Shown: positions 19,618 to 28,267 of the stretch, piece after piece
Layout: each line of letters begins with the position of its first letter
How positions within the stretch are numbered: position 1 is the first letter of the stretch
Source of the DNA: G965247475 sp965247475
GTDB taxonomy: Bacteria; Chloroflexota; UBA11872
Direction of reading: 5' to 3'
NCBI GenBank assembly: GCA_965247475.1
Contig: OZ252016.1
Location: 930,001 to 994,000, forward strand
DNA: 64,000 nucleotides
Translations under genes and position numbers: made by a program
Notes under the pieces: generated by a model
Seen by the model: only the letters and a program-made list of their open reading frames with translations
Databases searched by the model: none
What the model was told of the DNA's origin: nothing

Positions 19618-20079
19618 GTGCGGATAGTGGTGGGCGCCGATCACCGCGGATTCGCGGTCAAGCGTGAGGTCATCGAGATGGTCGAGGGATGCGGCCACGA
19701 GGTGATCGACGTCGGAACAGATTCGGCGGACTCGGTGGACTATCCGGATATCGCCGCCGCAGTTGGCGCAGAGGTTGTGCAGGGTCGGGCCGACCGCGGA
19801 ATCGTCGTGTGCGGGAGCGGTGTCGGCGCCGCCATAGCCGCCAACAAGATCGACGGCGTCCGTGCCGCCATGTGCCACGACACCTACTCCGCGCACCAGG
19901 GCGTCGAGCATGACGACATGAATGTGCTCTCTCTCGGTTCAGGGGTCGTGGGGCTATCGTTGATCCACGACATCGTGCATGCATTTCTCGCAGCGGAGTT
20001 CTCGTCCGATGTCGAGCGCTATGCGCGTCGGCTTCGCAAGGTCCAGGCGCTGGAGCGCCGCGGCGACGACAGCCCGTAG
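19618..20079 (+). CDS. rpiB: Ribose-5-phosphate isomerase B
   Basis: A 153-residue RpiB/LacAB protein from GTG 19618. It begins RIVVGADHRGF (substrate-binding DHRG) and contains VDYPDIAAAVG, GIVVCGSGVGAAIAANKIDG (catalytic Cys and the anion-hole loop) and NVLSLGSGVVG. It interconverts ribose 5-phosphate and ribulose 5-phosphate in the non-oxidative pentose phosphate branch. It heads a same-strand set with transaldolase, glucose-6-phosphate dehydrogenase and OpcA; the 135 bp before transaldolase contains a hairpin, so that gene may have its own signal. Confidence 0.93.
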   Translation: MRIVVGADHRGFAVKREVIEMVEGCGHEVIDVGTDSADSVDYPDIAAAVGAEVVQGRADRGIVVCGSGVGAAIAANKIDGVRAAMCHDTYSAHQGVEHDDMNVLSLGSGVVGLSLIHDIVHAFLAAEFSSDVERYARRLRKVQALERRGDDSP

Positions 20080-20170
20080 CGATCGGCCTGCGGGGGCGTC
20101 AACGGCGGTTGCTACGATACCCGTGTTCGGGCGCGACCCGGTTCCGTGGTTGTGACGCGGTCGCGGGCCA

Positions 20171-20186
20171 CGATGGCAAGCCATCG
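20171..20186 (+). promoter_or_regulatory. Leader hairpin upstream of transaldolase
   Basis: A perfect 6-bp stem CGATGG / CCATCG with a CAAG tetraloop lies 28 bp before the transaldolase ATG, just ahead of its GGAGG site (20204-20208). A TACGAT -10-like box lies about 60 bp further upstream. It may influence message stability or translation; no known riboswitch class is recognised. Confidence 0.25.
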
Positions 20187-20214
20187 CCGCCAGGCGCACG
20201 TTCGGAGGTAGGCC

Positions 20215-21342
20215 ATGCCGGCGAATCCGCTGCAACAGCTTCGGGGCCAGGGCCAGAGTGTGTGGCTTGACTACCTCAGCCGAGACCTGATTGCCTCGGG
20301 CGAGCTCGCTCGCCGCGTCGACCGCGATGCCATCGGCGGGGTCACATCCAACCCCACGATCTTCCACAGCGCCATCTCGGGCAGCGCCACCTACGACCGG
20401 GAGATTCAGCAGCTCGGCGGCGCCGGCTACGCGCCCGCCGCGATCTTCGAAGCGCTTGCGGTGGAGGACATCCGCGCCGCGTGCGATGTCCTCCGGTCGC
20501 TCTACGACGGGTCCGACGGGGCGGATGGATTTGTCAGCCTCGAGGTCTCGCCGCACCTGGCCAACGATACCGACGAGACCGTCGCCGAGGCCCGTCGGTT
20601 GCGGGCGGATGTGGATCGGCCCAACGTGATGATCAAGGTGCCGGGCACGCCCGAGGGCCTTCCGGCGGTCGAACAGCTCCTCGGCGAGGGCGTCAACATC
20701 AACATCACGTTGATATTCGCGCAGGCGGTCTACCGGGCCGTGGCGGAGACCTACATCGGCGCGCTCGAAGCGCGCGCGGCGCGCGGCGAGTCGCTCAGCG
20801 ACGTGGCCTCGGTTGCGAGCACGTTCGTCAGCCGGATCGACACTGAGGTGGACGCGCGAATCGAGTCGCTCATCGAGAAGGACCCTGACAACGCCTCCCA
20901 GCTCCGATTGCTGCTCGGCAAGGCCGCGATCGCGAACTCCAAGGCCGTCTACCGGATCTTCCAGGAGATCTTCACGGGCGACCGCTTCGCGCGGCTTGCG
21001 GCGCGGGGCGCTCGCGTGCAGCGCCCGCTCTGGGCCAGCACGAGCACGAAGAACCCCGAGTACCCGCTCACGCTCTATGTGGACGAGCTGATCGGGCCGG
21101 AGACGGTGAACACGATGCCCGAGTCCACCATGGACGACTTCCGCGCGCATGGCGAGGTTCAAGAGACCGTGACGTCGGACCTCGAGTACTGGGAAGAGAT
21201 CCTGGGTCGCATCGGGGCGGCTGGGATCGATCTCGACGCGGTGATGCAGCAGCTCGAGCTCGAGGGCGTCCAGAAGTTCAAGGACTCGTACGACGAGCTC
21301 ATGGCGGACCTCACCGCGAAGACCGAGCGGCTCGCGACCTGA
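20215..21342 (+). CDS. tal: Transaldolase
   Basis: A 375-residue transaldolase of the longer (TIGR00876-like) type found with zwf/opcA in Actinobacteria, Cyanobacteria and Chloroflexota. Motifs: SVWLDYLSRDLIASGELA, GVTSNPTIFHSAI near the N-terminus, VMIKVPGTPEG with the Schiff-base Lys, NINITLIFAQ, ANSKAVYRIF and RPLWASTSTKNPEY. It transfers a dihydroxyacetone unit between sedoheptulose 7-phosphate and glyceraldehyde 3-phosphate. ATG 20215 has a GGAGG site. zwf begins 67 bp downstream. Confidence 0.94.
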   Translation: MPANPLQQLRGQGQSVWLDYLSRDLIASGELARRVDRDAIGGVTSNPTIFHSAISGSATYDREIQQLGGAGYAPAAIFEALAVEDIRAACDVLRSLYDGSDGADGFVSLEVSPHLANDTDETVAEARRLRADVDRPNVMIKVPGTPEGLPAVEQLLGEGVNINITLIFAQAVYRAVAETYIGALEARAARGESLSDVASVASTFVSRIDTEVDARIESLIEKDPDNASQLRLLLGKAAIANSKAVYRIFQEIFTGDRFARLAARGARVQRPLWASTSTKNPEYPLTLYVDELIGPETVNTMPESTMDDFRAHGEVQETVTSDLEYWEEILGRIGAAGIDLDAVMQQLELEGVQKFKDSYDELMADLTAKTERLAT

Positions 21343-21409
21343 GGCCAGCGCCCGCGAGCTCGATGGCGCGTTCCGCGATGACGCAGGCGGCCGAAATCGA
21401 GGACAAGCA

Positions 21410-22966
21410 GTGAACATCGTGGGGTCCGAAGTCGCGGCTGAGTTCGAGGGCGTCAACCCGCTTCGCGAGGGTCTGACCGCGCAGTCGCCGCCCGAGCCGC
21501 ACACCGTCGTCATCTTCGGCGGGTCGGGCGACCTGGCGGCCCGCAAGCTGGTCCCGGCCTTCTATAACCTGCAACGCAACTCCCTGCTTCCGTCGCGTTT
21601 CGCGGCCGTCGGCCTGGGCCGTCGGGATATCGCGGGCGTGTACCGGGAGCGTCTGCGCGAGGCGGCCGTCAGGCACTCGCGCACCGGCCCGCCGGATCCC
21701 GAGCTGTGGGAGGCGTTTGCCGCGGGCATCTCATACTTGAGCGGCGACTTCTCGGTGCCGGCCGCGTATCAGGATCTGACCCGCCACCTCGAGAAGATCG
21801 AAGCCGAACGCGGGATTCCCGGCAACCGCGTCTTCTACCTTGCGACGCAGCCAAGCCTCTTCCCCGACATCATCCGTCGACTCGGAGAGTCCGGTCTGGC
21901 CCACGGGCCCGGCACCACGCGCATCGTGATCGAGAAGCCGTTCGGCGGCGACCTGGAGTCGGCGCGCGAGCTCAACGCGGTCGCCAACAACGCGTTCGAC
22001 GAATCCCAGATCTACCGGATCGACCACTACCTCGGGAAGGAAACCGTCCAGAACGTGCTGGTCTTCCGGTTCGCCAACACGATCTTCGAGCCGATCTGGA
22101 ACCGGCGCTATATCGACCACGTCCAGTTCACGGTGGCCGAGTCGGTCGGCGTCGAGGATCGCGGCACCTACTACGAGGAGGCCGGGGCGCTTCGCGACAT
22201 GGTCCAGAACCACATGCTGCAGATGCTCGCCGTTGTCGCCATGGAGCCTCCGGTGGACTTTGTCGCGGACTCGGTCCGCGACGAGAAGGTCAAGGTCTTG
22301 CGCGCCTTGCGGCGAATGTCGCCCGAGGAGGTCCGCCAAAATGTCGTGCGCGCGTCGTACGGCACGGGATTCGTCAGCGGCCAGGAGGTCCCGGGCTATC
22401 GCGCGGAGCCCGGCGTCGCAGCGGACTCCGCGACCGACACGTACGTCGCCGCGCGATTCCTGGTCGACAGCTGGCGCTGGGAAGGCGTGCCGTTCTTTCT
22501 CCGCACCGGCAAGCGGCTGCCGAAGCGCGCGACCGAGATCGCGTTGCAGTTCAAGCCCGTTCCCCACCTGCTGTTCGATCGCTCGAACCGGGCGGGAATC
22601 CCGCCGAATGCGCTGGTGATGCACATCCAGCCGGACGAGGGCATCGCGGTCACCTTCGAGGCCAAGCGCCCCGGCCCGGCCGTCCAGGTGCAGCCGGTGC
22701 GCATGGACTTCGGGTACGGCGAGGGCTTCGCGGAGGAATCGCCCGACGCGTATGAGCGCCTGCTGCTCGATGTGATGCTCGGGGATCAGACGCTGTTCAC
22801 GCGGCGTGACGAAACGGAGGCCGCCTGGGCGGCCGTGATGCCCGTGCTGGACGCGTGGGAGTCGGGCGCGGTGCCGGAGTTCCACTCGTACGAGGCCGGC
22901 TCGTGGGGTCCCGAAGCGGCCGACAATCTCATTGAAGCGAGCGGGTTTCGATGGCGCCGGATCTGA
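21410..22966 (+). CDS. zwf: Glucose-6-phosphate dehydrogenase
   Basis: A 518-residue enzyme starting at GTG 21410. The NADP fold motif is VIFGGSGDLAARKL, followed by EKPFGGDLESA, the active-site RIDHYLGKETVQN (His/Lys) and, toward the C-terminus, GVPFFLRTGKRLPKRATEI. It oxidises glucose 6-phosphate to 6-phosphogluconolactone and makes NADPH. It overlaps opcA by 16 bp, a sign of translational coupling. No 6-phosphogluconate dehydrogenase or lactonase lies in the window, so the oxidative branch must be completed from elsewhere in the genome. Confidence 0.95.
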   Translation: MNIVGSEVAAEFEGVNPLREGLTAQSPPEPHTVVIFGGSGDLAARKLVPAFYNLQRNSLLPSRFAAVGLGRRDIAGVYRERLREAAVRHSRTGPPDPELWEAFAAGISYLSGDFSVPAAYQDLTRHLEKIEAERGIPGNRVFYLATQPSLFPDIIRRLGESGLAHGPGTTRIVIEKPFGGDLESARELNAVANNAFDESQIYRIDHYLGKETVQNVLVFRFANTIFEPIWNRRYIDHVQFTVAESVGVEDRGTYYEEAGALRDMVQNHMLQMLAVVAMEPPVDFVADSVRDEKVKVLRALRRMSPEEVRQNVVRASYGTGFVSGQEVPGYRAEPGVAADSATDTYVAARFLVDSWRWEGVPFFLRTGKRLPKRATEIALQFKPVPHLLFDRSNRAGIPPNALVMHIQPDEGIAVTFEAKRPGPAVQVQPVRMDFGYGEGFAEESPDAYERLLLDVMLGDQTLFTRRDETEAAWAAVMPVLDAWESGAVPEFHSYEAGSWGPEAADNLIEASGFRWRRI

Positions 22967-24066
22967 TCGCGGCGCACCCCGAGGCGGCGCTCAACTCCGT
23001 CGTCACGACCGTGGCCGATGCCACGCACGCACTCCACCAGGTCGAGCTGGGCGTTGCGGCACGGTGCGCCGACCAGGGACGTCCGGTCGCGGCCCAGATG
23101 CTGCTGGCCACGGTGGTCGTCCGCTATCCGGACGCGGTCACATGGGACCAGGTACACGAGCAACTCGCCAACGTGATCGCCAGCTATCCCGCCCGTGTGA
23201 TCGCGTTCGTGCGTGACCCGGTGGCGGCGCGTGCGCCGTGGCCTGTGCAGGTCGGGCTGGTCACACGCCCGGCCGACGACGGCTTCGCGGATGTCCGCGG
23301 ACAGCTCATGGTCGTCGCGATCGACGGGCGCGCGTACGACGAGGCGGCTTCGCTCGCGGCCGGTTGGTCGGTCGGTGATGTCCCGCTGGTCGTGTGGTGG
23401 AACGGACCGGCGCCGCTCGACGACCATCTCTTCGAGCACCTGCTGGATCTCGCGGATCGAATCGTGCTCGACTCCAGCGGCATGGCGGACTGCGACCTGG
23501 ACTACCTGGCGCTCGAGGGTCTTCTGCGGCGCGGGGAGCACGCCCGCACGTCGGACCTGTTGTGGCACCGCTTGCACCCGTGGTGCCTGGCGCTCGCGCA
23601 GGTGTTCGACCAGCCCGCAGAGCGCCGGATGCTGGACCGCATCGAGGCCTGCACGGTCATGGCCGGCAACGATCGCGGCGGGCGCGCGGCGGCGTTGCTG
23701 CTGGTGGGCTGGCTGGCCTCGCGGCTCAACTGGGAGCTGCGATCCCGCGTCGGGGCCAACCGCTGGTCGGCCTGGAACGGGAAGCGGACCCTTGACATTC
23801 GGATCGATATCGACCCCGGAGACCAGTCACTGTCCGACCTTTCGATGACGGGCGCCGGTGTGATCTGCGAAGTCGGCGTGGTGAGTGCGGACTATCTCGT
23901 CGCGTCGGCGCACGCGGGCGGCGAGCCTACCTATCGGACGATTCGGCGGCCCGACGCCGGTCTGTCCCGACTTCTGCTCGACGACCTGATGATCGCTGGA
24001 TCCGACGCGCCGATCTTTCGAGCCGCCGCGAACCGCGCCTACCGGCTGGCGTCCGCCGAGCTCTGA
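22951..24066 (+). CDS. opcA: Glucose-6-phosphate dehydrogenase assembly protein OpcA
   Basis: A 371-residue OpcA-family protein that overlaps the end of zwf. Family-like features are the N-terminal VVTTVADATHALHQV helix, VIAFVRDPVAARAPWPVQV, VPLVVWWNGPAPLDD and ADRIVLDSSGMAD in the central alpha/beta part, and a LNWELRSRVG helix. In Cyanobacteria and Actinobacteria OpcA promotes oligomerisation or activation of G6PDH, including redox tuning. The strict linkage with zwf supports the same role. No enzymatic motif is visible, as expected. Confidence 0.9.
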   Translation: MAPDLIAAHPEAALNSVVTTVADATHALHQVELGVAARCADQGRPVAAQMLLATVVVRYPDAVTWDQVHEQLANVIASYPARVIAFVRDPVAARAPWPVQVGLVTRPADDGFADVRGQLMVVAIDGRAYDEAASLAAGWSVGDVPLVVWWNGPAPLDDHLFEHLLDLADRIVLDSSGMADCDLDYLALEGLLRRGEHARTSDLLWHRLHPWCLALAQVFDQPAERRMLDRIEACTVMAGNDRGGRAAALLLVGWLASRLNWELRSRVGANRWSAWNGKRTLDIRIDIDPGDQSLSDLSMTGAGVICEVGVVSADYLVASAHAGGEPTYRTIRRPDAGLSRLLLDDLMIAGSDAPIFRAAANRAYRLASAEL

Positions 24067-24113
24067 GCGCGGCCGGACGGCGCCGCCGCACTCCGCAGCC
24101 TCTCAGGTGGCGC

Positions 24114-24142
24114 TTGTGCGTTCGTATGTTGTTCGGTAGTAT
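24114..24142 (+). promoter_or_regulatory. Putative promoter of the radical SAM gene
   Basis: TTGTGC (24114-24119), 17-bp spacer and TAGTAT (24137-24142) form a reasonable sigma-70-type pair in the 112-bp gap after opcA. The GTG start at 24179 is preceded by AAGG, so the gene is probably transcribed separately from the pentose-phosphate operon. Confidence 0.4.
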
Positions 24143-24178
24143 GCAGCCGTCGGCAGGGGTCGTGCGACGAAGGTTGCT

Positions 24179-25078
24179 GTGCGTCCCCAGGTCCGACCGC
24201 TTGAATGCAAGTCGGCGCTCAACCGCGTTCGAGGCATGCCGTTCAAGTGGGGCCTCAACCCGTATCGCGGTTGCAGCCATGCGTGCTGGTATTGCTATGC
24301 GCGCGAGACCCACACCTACCTCGATCTAAACGGCGGCCGAGACTTCGAGCGCCTGATCTTCGCCAAAGTCAATGTGGCCGACCGTCTTCGGCAGGAACTC
24401 GCGGCGCCGCGATGGAAGCGAGACCTCGTCGCCGTGGGCGCGGCCACCGATCCCTACCAGCCCGCCGAGGGACGGCTGCGGCTCACCCAGCGCTGCCTGC
24501 GCGAGTTCATTCGCGCCCGCACCCCGGTGAGCCTGATCACGAAGTCGACGCTCGTGACTCGCGATCGCGAGCTGTTTCTGCAGCTGGCCAGGGTCGCCGG
24601 TGCAACGATCACGATGTCGGTGCCGATTCTCGATCCGCACCTCTCGCGCCGGATCGAGCCGGGTACTCCGGCCCCGCGCGAGCGGCTGGCCGTCGTCCGG
24701 GACTTCGCCGACCACGGCCTCAACGTCGGCGTGAACCTCGCGCCGATTCTTCCCGGACTGACCGACTCACGGCCGGACATCGAACGGCTCGTCCGCGCGG
24801 CGCACGACCACGGCGCCCGGTTCATCGGCGCGGTGGCGCTTCACCTGAAGCCCGAGCCCAAACGATGGTTCATGCGGCAGATTCGTGAGTACTTCCCGCA
24901 TCTCGCCACGATGTACGAGGACCTGTACCCGGCCGGTCAGACGTACGTGAGCAGCGACGTGACGGCGGCGATGCACGCGTGCGTGGACGCGGCGCGTGCA
25001 CGACACGCGCCCGATCGATCGATGCCAGCGCCGGTGGGACCCCCGCCCGCCCCGGCCCAGCTGGATCTCGGAATGTGA
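24179..25078 (+). CDS. Radical SAM protein, spore-photolyase-like (Rv2578c family)
   Basis: A 299-residue protein from GTG 24179. The cluster motif is CSHACWYC (CX3CX2C) inside NPYRGCSHACWYCYARETH, binding a 4Fe-4S cluster and SAM. FKWGLNPYRGC and the later ATDPYQPAEGRLRLT and LITKSTLVTRD are shared with the Rv2578c/SPL-like family, whose members are widespread outside spore formers and have no settled substrate. The C-terminal part lacks the Tyr-pair region of true spore photoproduct lyase, so DNA repair should not be assumed. It stands alone between two promoter-bearing gaps. Confidence 0.85.
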   Translation: MRPQVRPLECKSALNRVRGMPFKWGLNPYRGCSHACWYCYARETHTYLDLNGGRDFERLIFAKVNVADRLRQELAAPRWKRDLVAVGAATDPYQPAEGRLRLTQRCLREFIRARTPVSLITKSTLVTRDRELFLQLARVAGATITMSVPILDPHLSRRIEPGTPAPRERLAVVRDFADHGLNVGVNLAPILPGLTDSRPDIERLVRAAHDHGARFIGAVALHLKPEPKRWFMRQIREYFPHLATMYEDLYPAGQTYVSSDVTAAMHACVDAARARHAPDRSMPAPVGPPPAPAQLDLGM

Positions 25079-25088
25079 GCGCATCCGC

Positions 25089-25172
25089 TCAGGCGCGCTT
25101 GACCCCCATATACAGCCCCCGGCCGATGAGCCCGACCGGATCGTGCTCGACCTCGAATCCGGCGGCCGTGTG
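25089..25172 (-). pseudogene. Possible 3' remnant of a SAM-dependent methyltransferase
   Basis: On the minus strand, immediately downstream of the chelatase stop and in another frame, 27 codons read AAGFEVEHDPVGLIGRGLYM, then GVKRA and TGA. This resembles the C-terminal strand pair of class I methyltransferases ('AGFEVV...lyigvkr'). There is no start codon and nothing similar upstream, because that frame lies within the chelatase gene. It may be the stump of a gene lost when the chelatase arrived, or chance. Confidence 0.3.
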
Positions 25173-25182
25173 CGGCGCGCGG

Positions 25183-27183
25183 CTACGCGGTCGCGAGGCG
25201 GATCATGCGCGTGAGCGTGCCTCCCGCCAGCGCGTCCAGCCGGACGTGCGTGGCGGACATCCGCCGGGCCAACTCGGCCAGCGGGCTGGCGCGATCGCGG
25301 CGGCGGTCGGCGTCGATCACCAGCGACGGGACCGCGTCGCTGGCGAGCGCGGTGGCACTGCGGTGCGCGTCGGCCAGCGGGTCGGACCCGGGCGCCAGCC
25401 CGACGTTCGCGACGCCGTCGGTGAGCAGGATCATGATCGGCCGCACTTCGGGATCGCGCGCGCGCTCGCGCCTGACGACCTGCCGCGCGAGCTCGAGACC
25501 GTGCGCCAGCGGCGTGCGCCCGCCGGTCGCCAGCTCGCGCATGCGCCCGTGCGCCAGATCCAGACTGGACGTGGGCGGCACGGTCTCGACCGCCTGCGTC
25601 TTGCGAAACGTGACCACGCCCACGCGATCGCGGCGCTTGTAGGCGTCTGACAGCAGCGAGAACACTGCCGACTTCGTGAGCGCCATGCGTCGCTGGGCCG
25701 CCATGCTCCCTGAGCCGTCCACGACGAAGAGCATCAGGTTGCCAAGCTTGCGCGTCCGCCGATTCACGCGGTAGTCCGCCGCCTGGATGTCGGGTCGGCC
25801 GTCCGCGCACCCGCGAGTCGCGGCCGCCCTGATCGTGTCCAGCAGCGCCAAGTCGGGCGCGTCGCCCTCCTCCATCGGTCTGCTCCGGACGGACCGGCCG
25901 CGTTTCCCCTTGACTTCGGTGGTCGTTCGACGACCCGTCGGCCGCCGTTCGGCGCGCGCGCGGGTTGGCGCCGCCACGACCGGTGTGTCGACCGGGCCGG
26001 AGGACTCGAAGTGCCGGTCCGCCTCCTTGCCGCTGACCTCGCCGGCGTCGCCGCCGTCATCGGGGATCGCGCCGTCTGCGTCCCAAGCCTCCGGGTCGGC
26101 GCCGTCCTGCGCGTCGCTTGCCGCCGAGACCCGGCGTGGCGCGTAGGACTTGATCGCTTGGTCCAGCTCGTCGCCGTCCAGGCCGGGAGGCGTAAACGGG
26201 TCGCGGCGCCGCCGGTGCGGCAAGGCCAGTTCCGCGGCCCGTCGAACGTCGCCCTCTGTCACCGAGTGGCGGCCTTCCCACGCGGCCAGCGTGGCGGCGG
26301 CCTTGTGCATCACGATGTCGGCCCGGTGGCCGTCGACCTGCATCGCAATGGCGATGTGCGTGATCAGCCCGATCAGCACGTCATCCACGCTCACCTGCGG
26401 CAGCAGGCTGCGCGCGCCCACGATCCGGTCGCGCACCTCGGCCGCGGCGTCCGCCCACGCCGCTCCGAACGCGCGGGTATCCGCTTCGTAGTCCACGCGC
26501 CGGCGGATGATCTGCGCGCGCGCCTCCGGATCGCGATCGCCCTCGATTTCCGCCGCGAGACCGAACCTGTCGAGCAACTGCGGGCGCAGGTCCCCTTCCT
26601 CGGGATTCATGGTCCCAACCAGGATGAACTCCGCCGGATGCTGGTGCGTCACGCCGTCGCGCTCGATCCGATTCGTTCCGGATGCGGCGCTGTCGAGCAG
26701 CGTGTCGACCAGGTGATCGTCGAGCAGGTTGACCTCGTCCACATAGAGGATTCCGCGATGCGCATCGGCCAGCAGGCCGGGCTCGAACTCGCGGCGGCCG
26801 TCCTGCAGAGCAACTTCGAGGTTCAGCGTTCCGACGACCCGGTCCTCGGTGGCCGACACGGGCAGGTTGGCGACGTGTACGCGGCGCAGAGCCGTGCCCT
26901 GCGTCGTGCCGTTGCGCCGCGCGGATCGGCACTCGCCGCACAGGTTCTCGGACGCGGGATCGCAGCCGAACCGGCACGTCGCGACCGTGATCTCGGGCAG
27001 CAGCGCGGCCAGACCGCGAACCGCCGTCGACTTGGCGGTTCCGCGCTCGCCGCGAATCAACACGCCGCCAATGGCCGGGTTGATGGCGTTGAGCACCAGC
27101 GCGAGCTTCATCCGCTCCTGCCCCACGATGGCGGCGAACGGATAGACCGGCTCGTCCACGGTCACATCGGCTCTCTCGCTCAT
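25183..27183 (-). CDS. Fused AAA+/VWA magnesium-chelatase-like protein
   Basis: A 666-residue protein from ATG 27183 combining the I-type and D-type subunits of metal chelatases. The AAA+ half (about 10-330) has Walker A GERGTAKS (45-52), a Cys cluster CRFGC...LCGEC typical of chelatase I-like proteins, Walker B GILYVDEVNLL and the sensor LVGTMNPEEGDLRP. A charged, Pro/Arg-rich linker follows, then a VWA domain with an intact MIDAS: FVVDGSGSM, the Thr in TPLAHG and LTDGVANVG. Such proteins either help insert Mg or Co into tetrapyrroles or act as MoxR-like chaperones. With no large H/N subunit in the window, the chelatase role is uncertain. Confidence 0.85.
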   Translation of the reverse strand: MSERADVTVDEPVYPFAAIVGQERMKLALVLNAINPAIGGVLIRGERGTAKSTAVRGLAALLPEITVATCRFGCDPASENLCGECRSARRNGTTQGTALRRVHVANLPVSATEDRVVGTLNLEVALQDGRREFEPGLLADAHRGILYVDEVNLLDDHLVDTLLDSAASGTNRIERDGVTHQHPAEFILVGTMNPEEGDLRPQLLDRFGLAAEIEGDRDPEARAQIIRRRVDYEADTRAFGAAWADAAAEVRDRIVGARSLLPQVSVDDVLIGLITHIAIAMQVDGHRADIVMHKAAATLAAWEGRHSVTEGDVRRAAELALPHRRRRDPFTPPGLDGDELDQAIKSYAPRRVSAASDAQDGADPEAWDADGAIPDDGGDAGEVSGKEADRHFESSGPVDTPVVAAPTRARAERRPTGRRTTTEVKGKRGRSVRSRPMEEGDAPDLALLDTIRAAATRGCADGRPDIQAADYRVNRRTRKLGNLMLFVVDGSGSMAAQRRMALTKSAVFSLLSDAYKRRDRVGVVTFRKTQAVETVPPTSSLDLAHGRMRELATGGRTPLAHGLELARQVVRRERARDPEVRPIMILLTDGVANVGLAPGSDPLADAHRSATALASDAVPSLVIDADRRRDRASPLAELARRMSATHVRLDALAGGTLTRMIRLATA

Positions 27184-27214
27184 ACGAGTATCGTCGGCGA
27201 TGGCCGAGCGATGT

Positions 27215-28219
27215 TCAATTGCCGCCGTCGGGCGAGTCGGGCATCGCATCCCTGTTGACGACATTGCGGGGCGCGCCGGCAAGCCATGCCCGCACGTTCG
27301 CCGCCACGTCGGCGAGCAGCGCGTCGTTTGCCTCGGGCGTCGCGACGCCGACGTGGGGCGTCAGGGTGAGATTCGGCACGTCGCGGAACGGGTGCCCGTC
27401 GGCGAGCGGCTCCGGGTCGAACACATCGAGTCCGGCCGCCGCGACCCTGCCGGTCTGCAGCGCCGCGATCAGCGCCTCGTCGTCGATCAGCGCGCCGCGG
27501 GCCGTATTGATCAGCACGACGCCGGGCCGCATCCGCGCGAACGCCTGCGCGTTCCACATGTGGCGCGTTCGCGGCGTGCTGCGCAGGTGCAGGCTGATGA
27601 TGTCGCTGCGGGCATAGAGCTCGTCGAGATCGCACAGCTCGGCGCCGCAGTCCCGTGCGCGCGCCGGATCGTGGCGCATGCTCCAGGCCACCACTCGCAT
27701 GTCGAGCGCGCGAGCCAGCTTCGCGAACTCGCTGCCGACGGCGCCCAGGCCGATGACGCCCACGGTCTTGCCGCACAACTCGAACCCGCGCTGGTGGCGC
27801 CACTCGCCCGCGCGCATGCCCCGGTCGTGTTGGGGAACCGAACGCGCGGCGGCGAACAGCAGCGCCAGCGCGTGCTCGGCCACCGAGCGCCGTGTCACCC
27901 CCGGCGTGTTCGTGACCGCGACGCTGGCCGCGCTCGCCGCCTCGAGATCGGTGTTGTCGGTGCCGGTGCCGACCACCGCGATGTGGCGGAGCGACGGGAC
28001 GCGATCCAAGACGGCGGCGGTGAACCTTGTGTACGCGCGCACGTTCACGGCGACCACCGCTTCATCGAGCCGGTCGACGAGGATGTCCGGGTCGTCCGCC
28101 CCCGGCTCGTCGATCAACGTCACGTTCCCGAGGTCTTCGAGCGCCGCGAGTCCGGCGTGCCCGGGCGTGTACATCGGGGGCGCATTGTCGGGAATGACGA
28201 TCCGGATCGGCTCCGTCAT
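27215..28219 (-). CDS. D-isomer-specific 2-hydroxyacid dehydrogenase
   Basis: A 334-residue enzyme; ATG 28219 is preferred over the upstream in-frame start at 28246. The NAD motif is VGVIGLGAVGSEFA. The catalytic set is complete: Arg in NTARGALIDDEAL, Glu in LDVFDPEP and His in TPHVGVAT. The substrate domain begins VIPDNAPPMY and ends near VVNRDA. It belongs to the phosphoglycerate/hydroxypyruvate dehydrogenase group and would reduce a 2-oxo acid with NAD(P)H. The chelatase gene starts 31 bp downstream on the same strand. Confidence 0.9.
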   Translation of the reverse strand: MTEPIRIVIPDNAPPMYTPGHAGLAALEDLGNVTLIDEPGADDPDILVDRLDEAVVAVNVRAYTRFTAAVLDRVPSLRHIAVVGTGTDNTDLEAASAASVAVTNTPGVTRRSVAEHALALLFAAARSVPQHDRGMRAGEWRHQRGFELCGKTVGVIGLGAVGSEFAKLARALDMRVVAWSMRHDPARARDCGAELCDLDELYARSDIISLHLRSTPRTRHMWNAQAFARMRPGVVLINTARGALIDDEALIAALQTGRVAAAGLDVFDPEPLADGHPFRDVPNLTLTPHVGVATPEANDALLADVAANVRAWLAGAPRNVVNRDAMPDSPDGGN

Positions 28220-28267
28220 CGTTCGGCGCTCAGGGCTTGCGTGCAAGGGGACGGCGGGTTGCCCATG

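Noticed and set aside
19954..21546. A 530-codon minus-strand open frame
   Set aside because: Antisense to transaldolase and zwf; a mirror of their codon bias.
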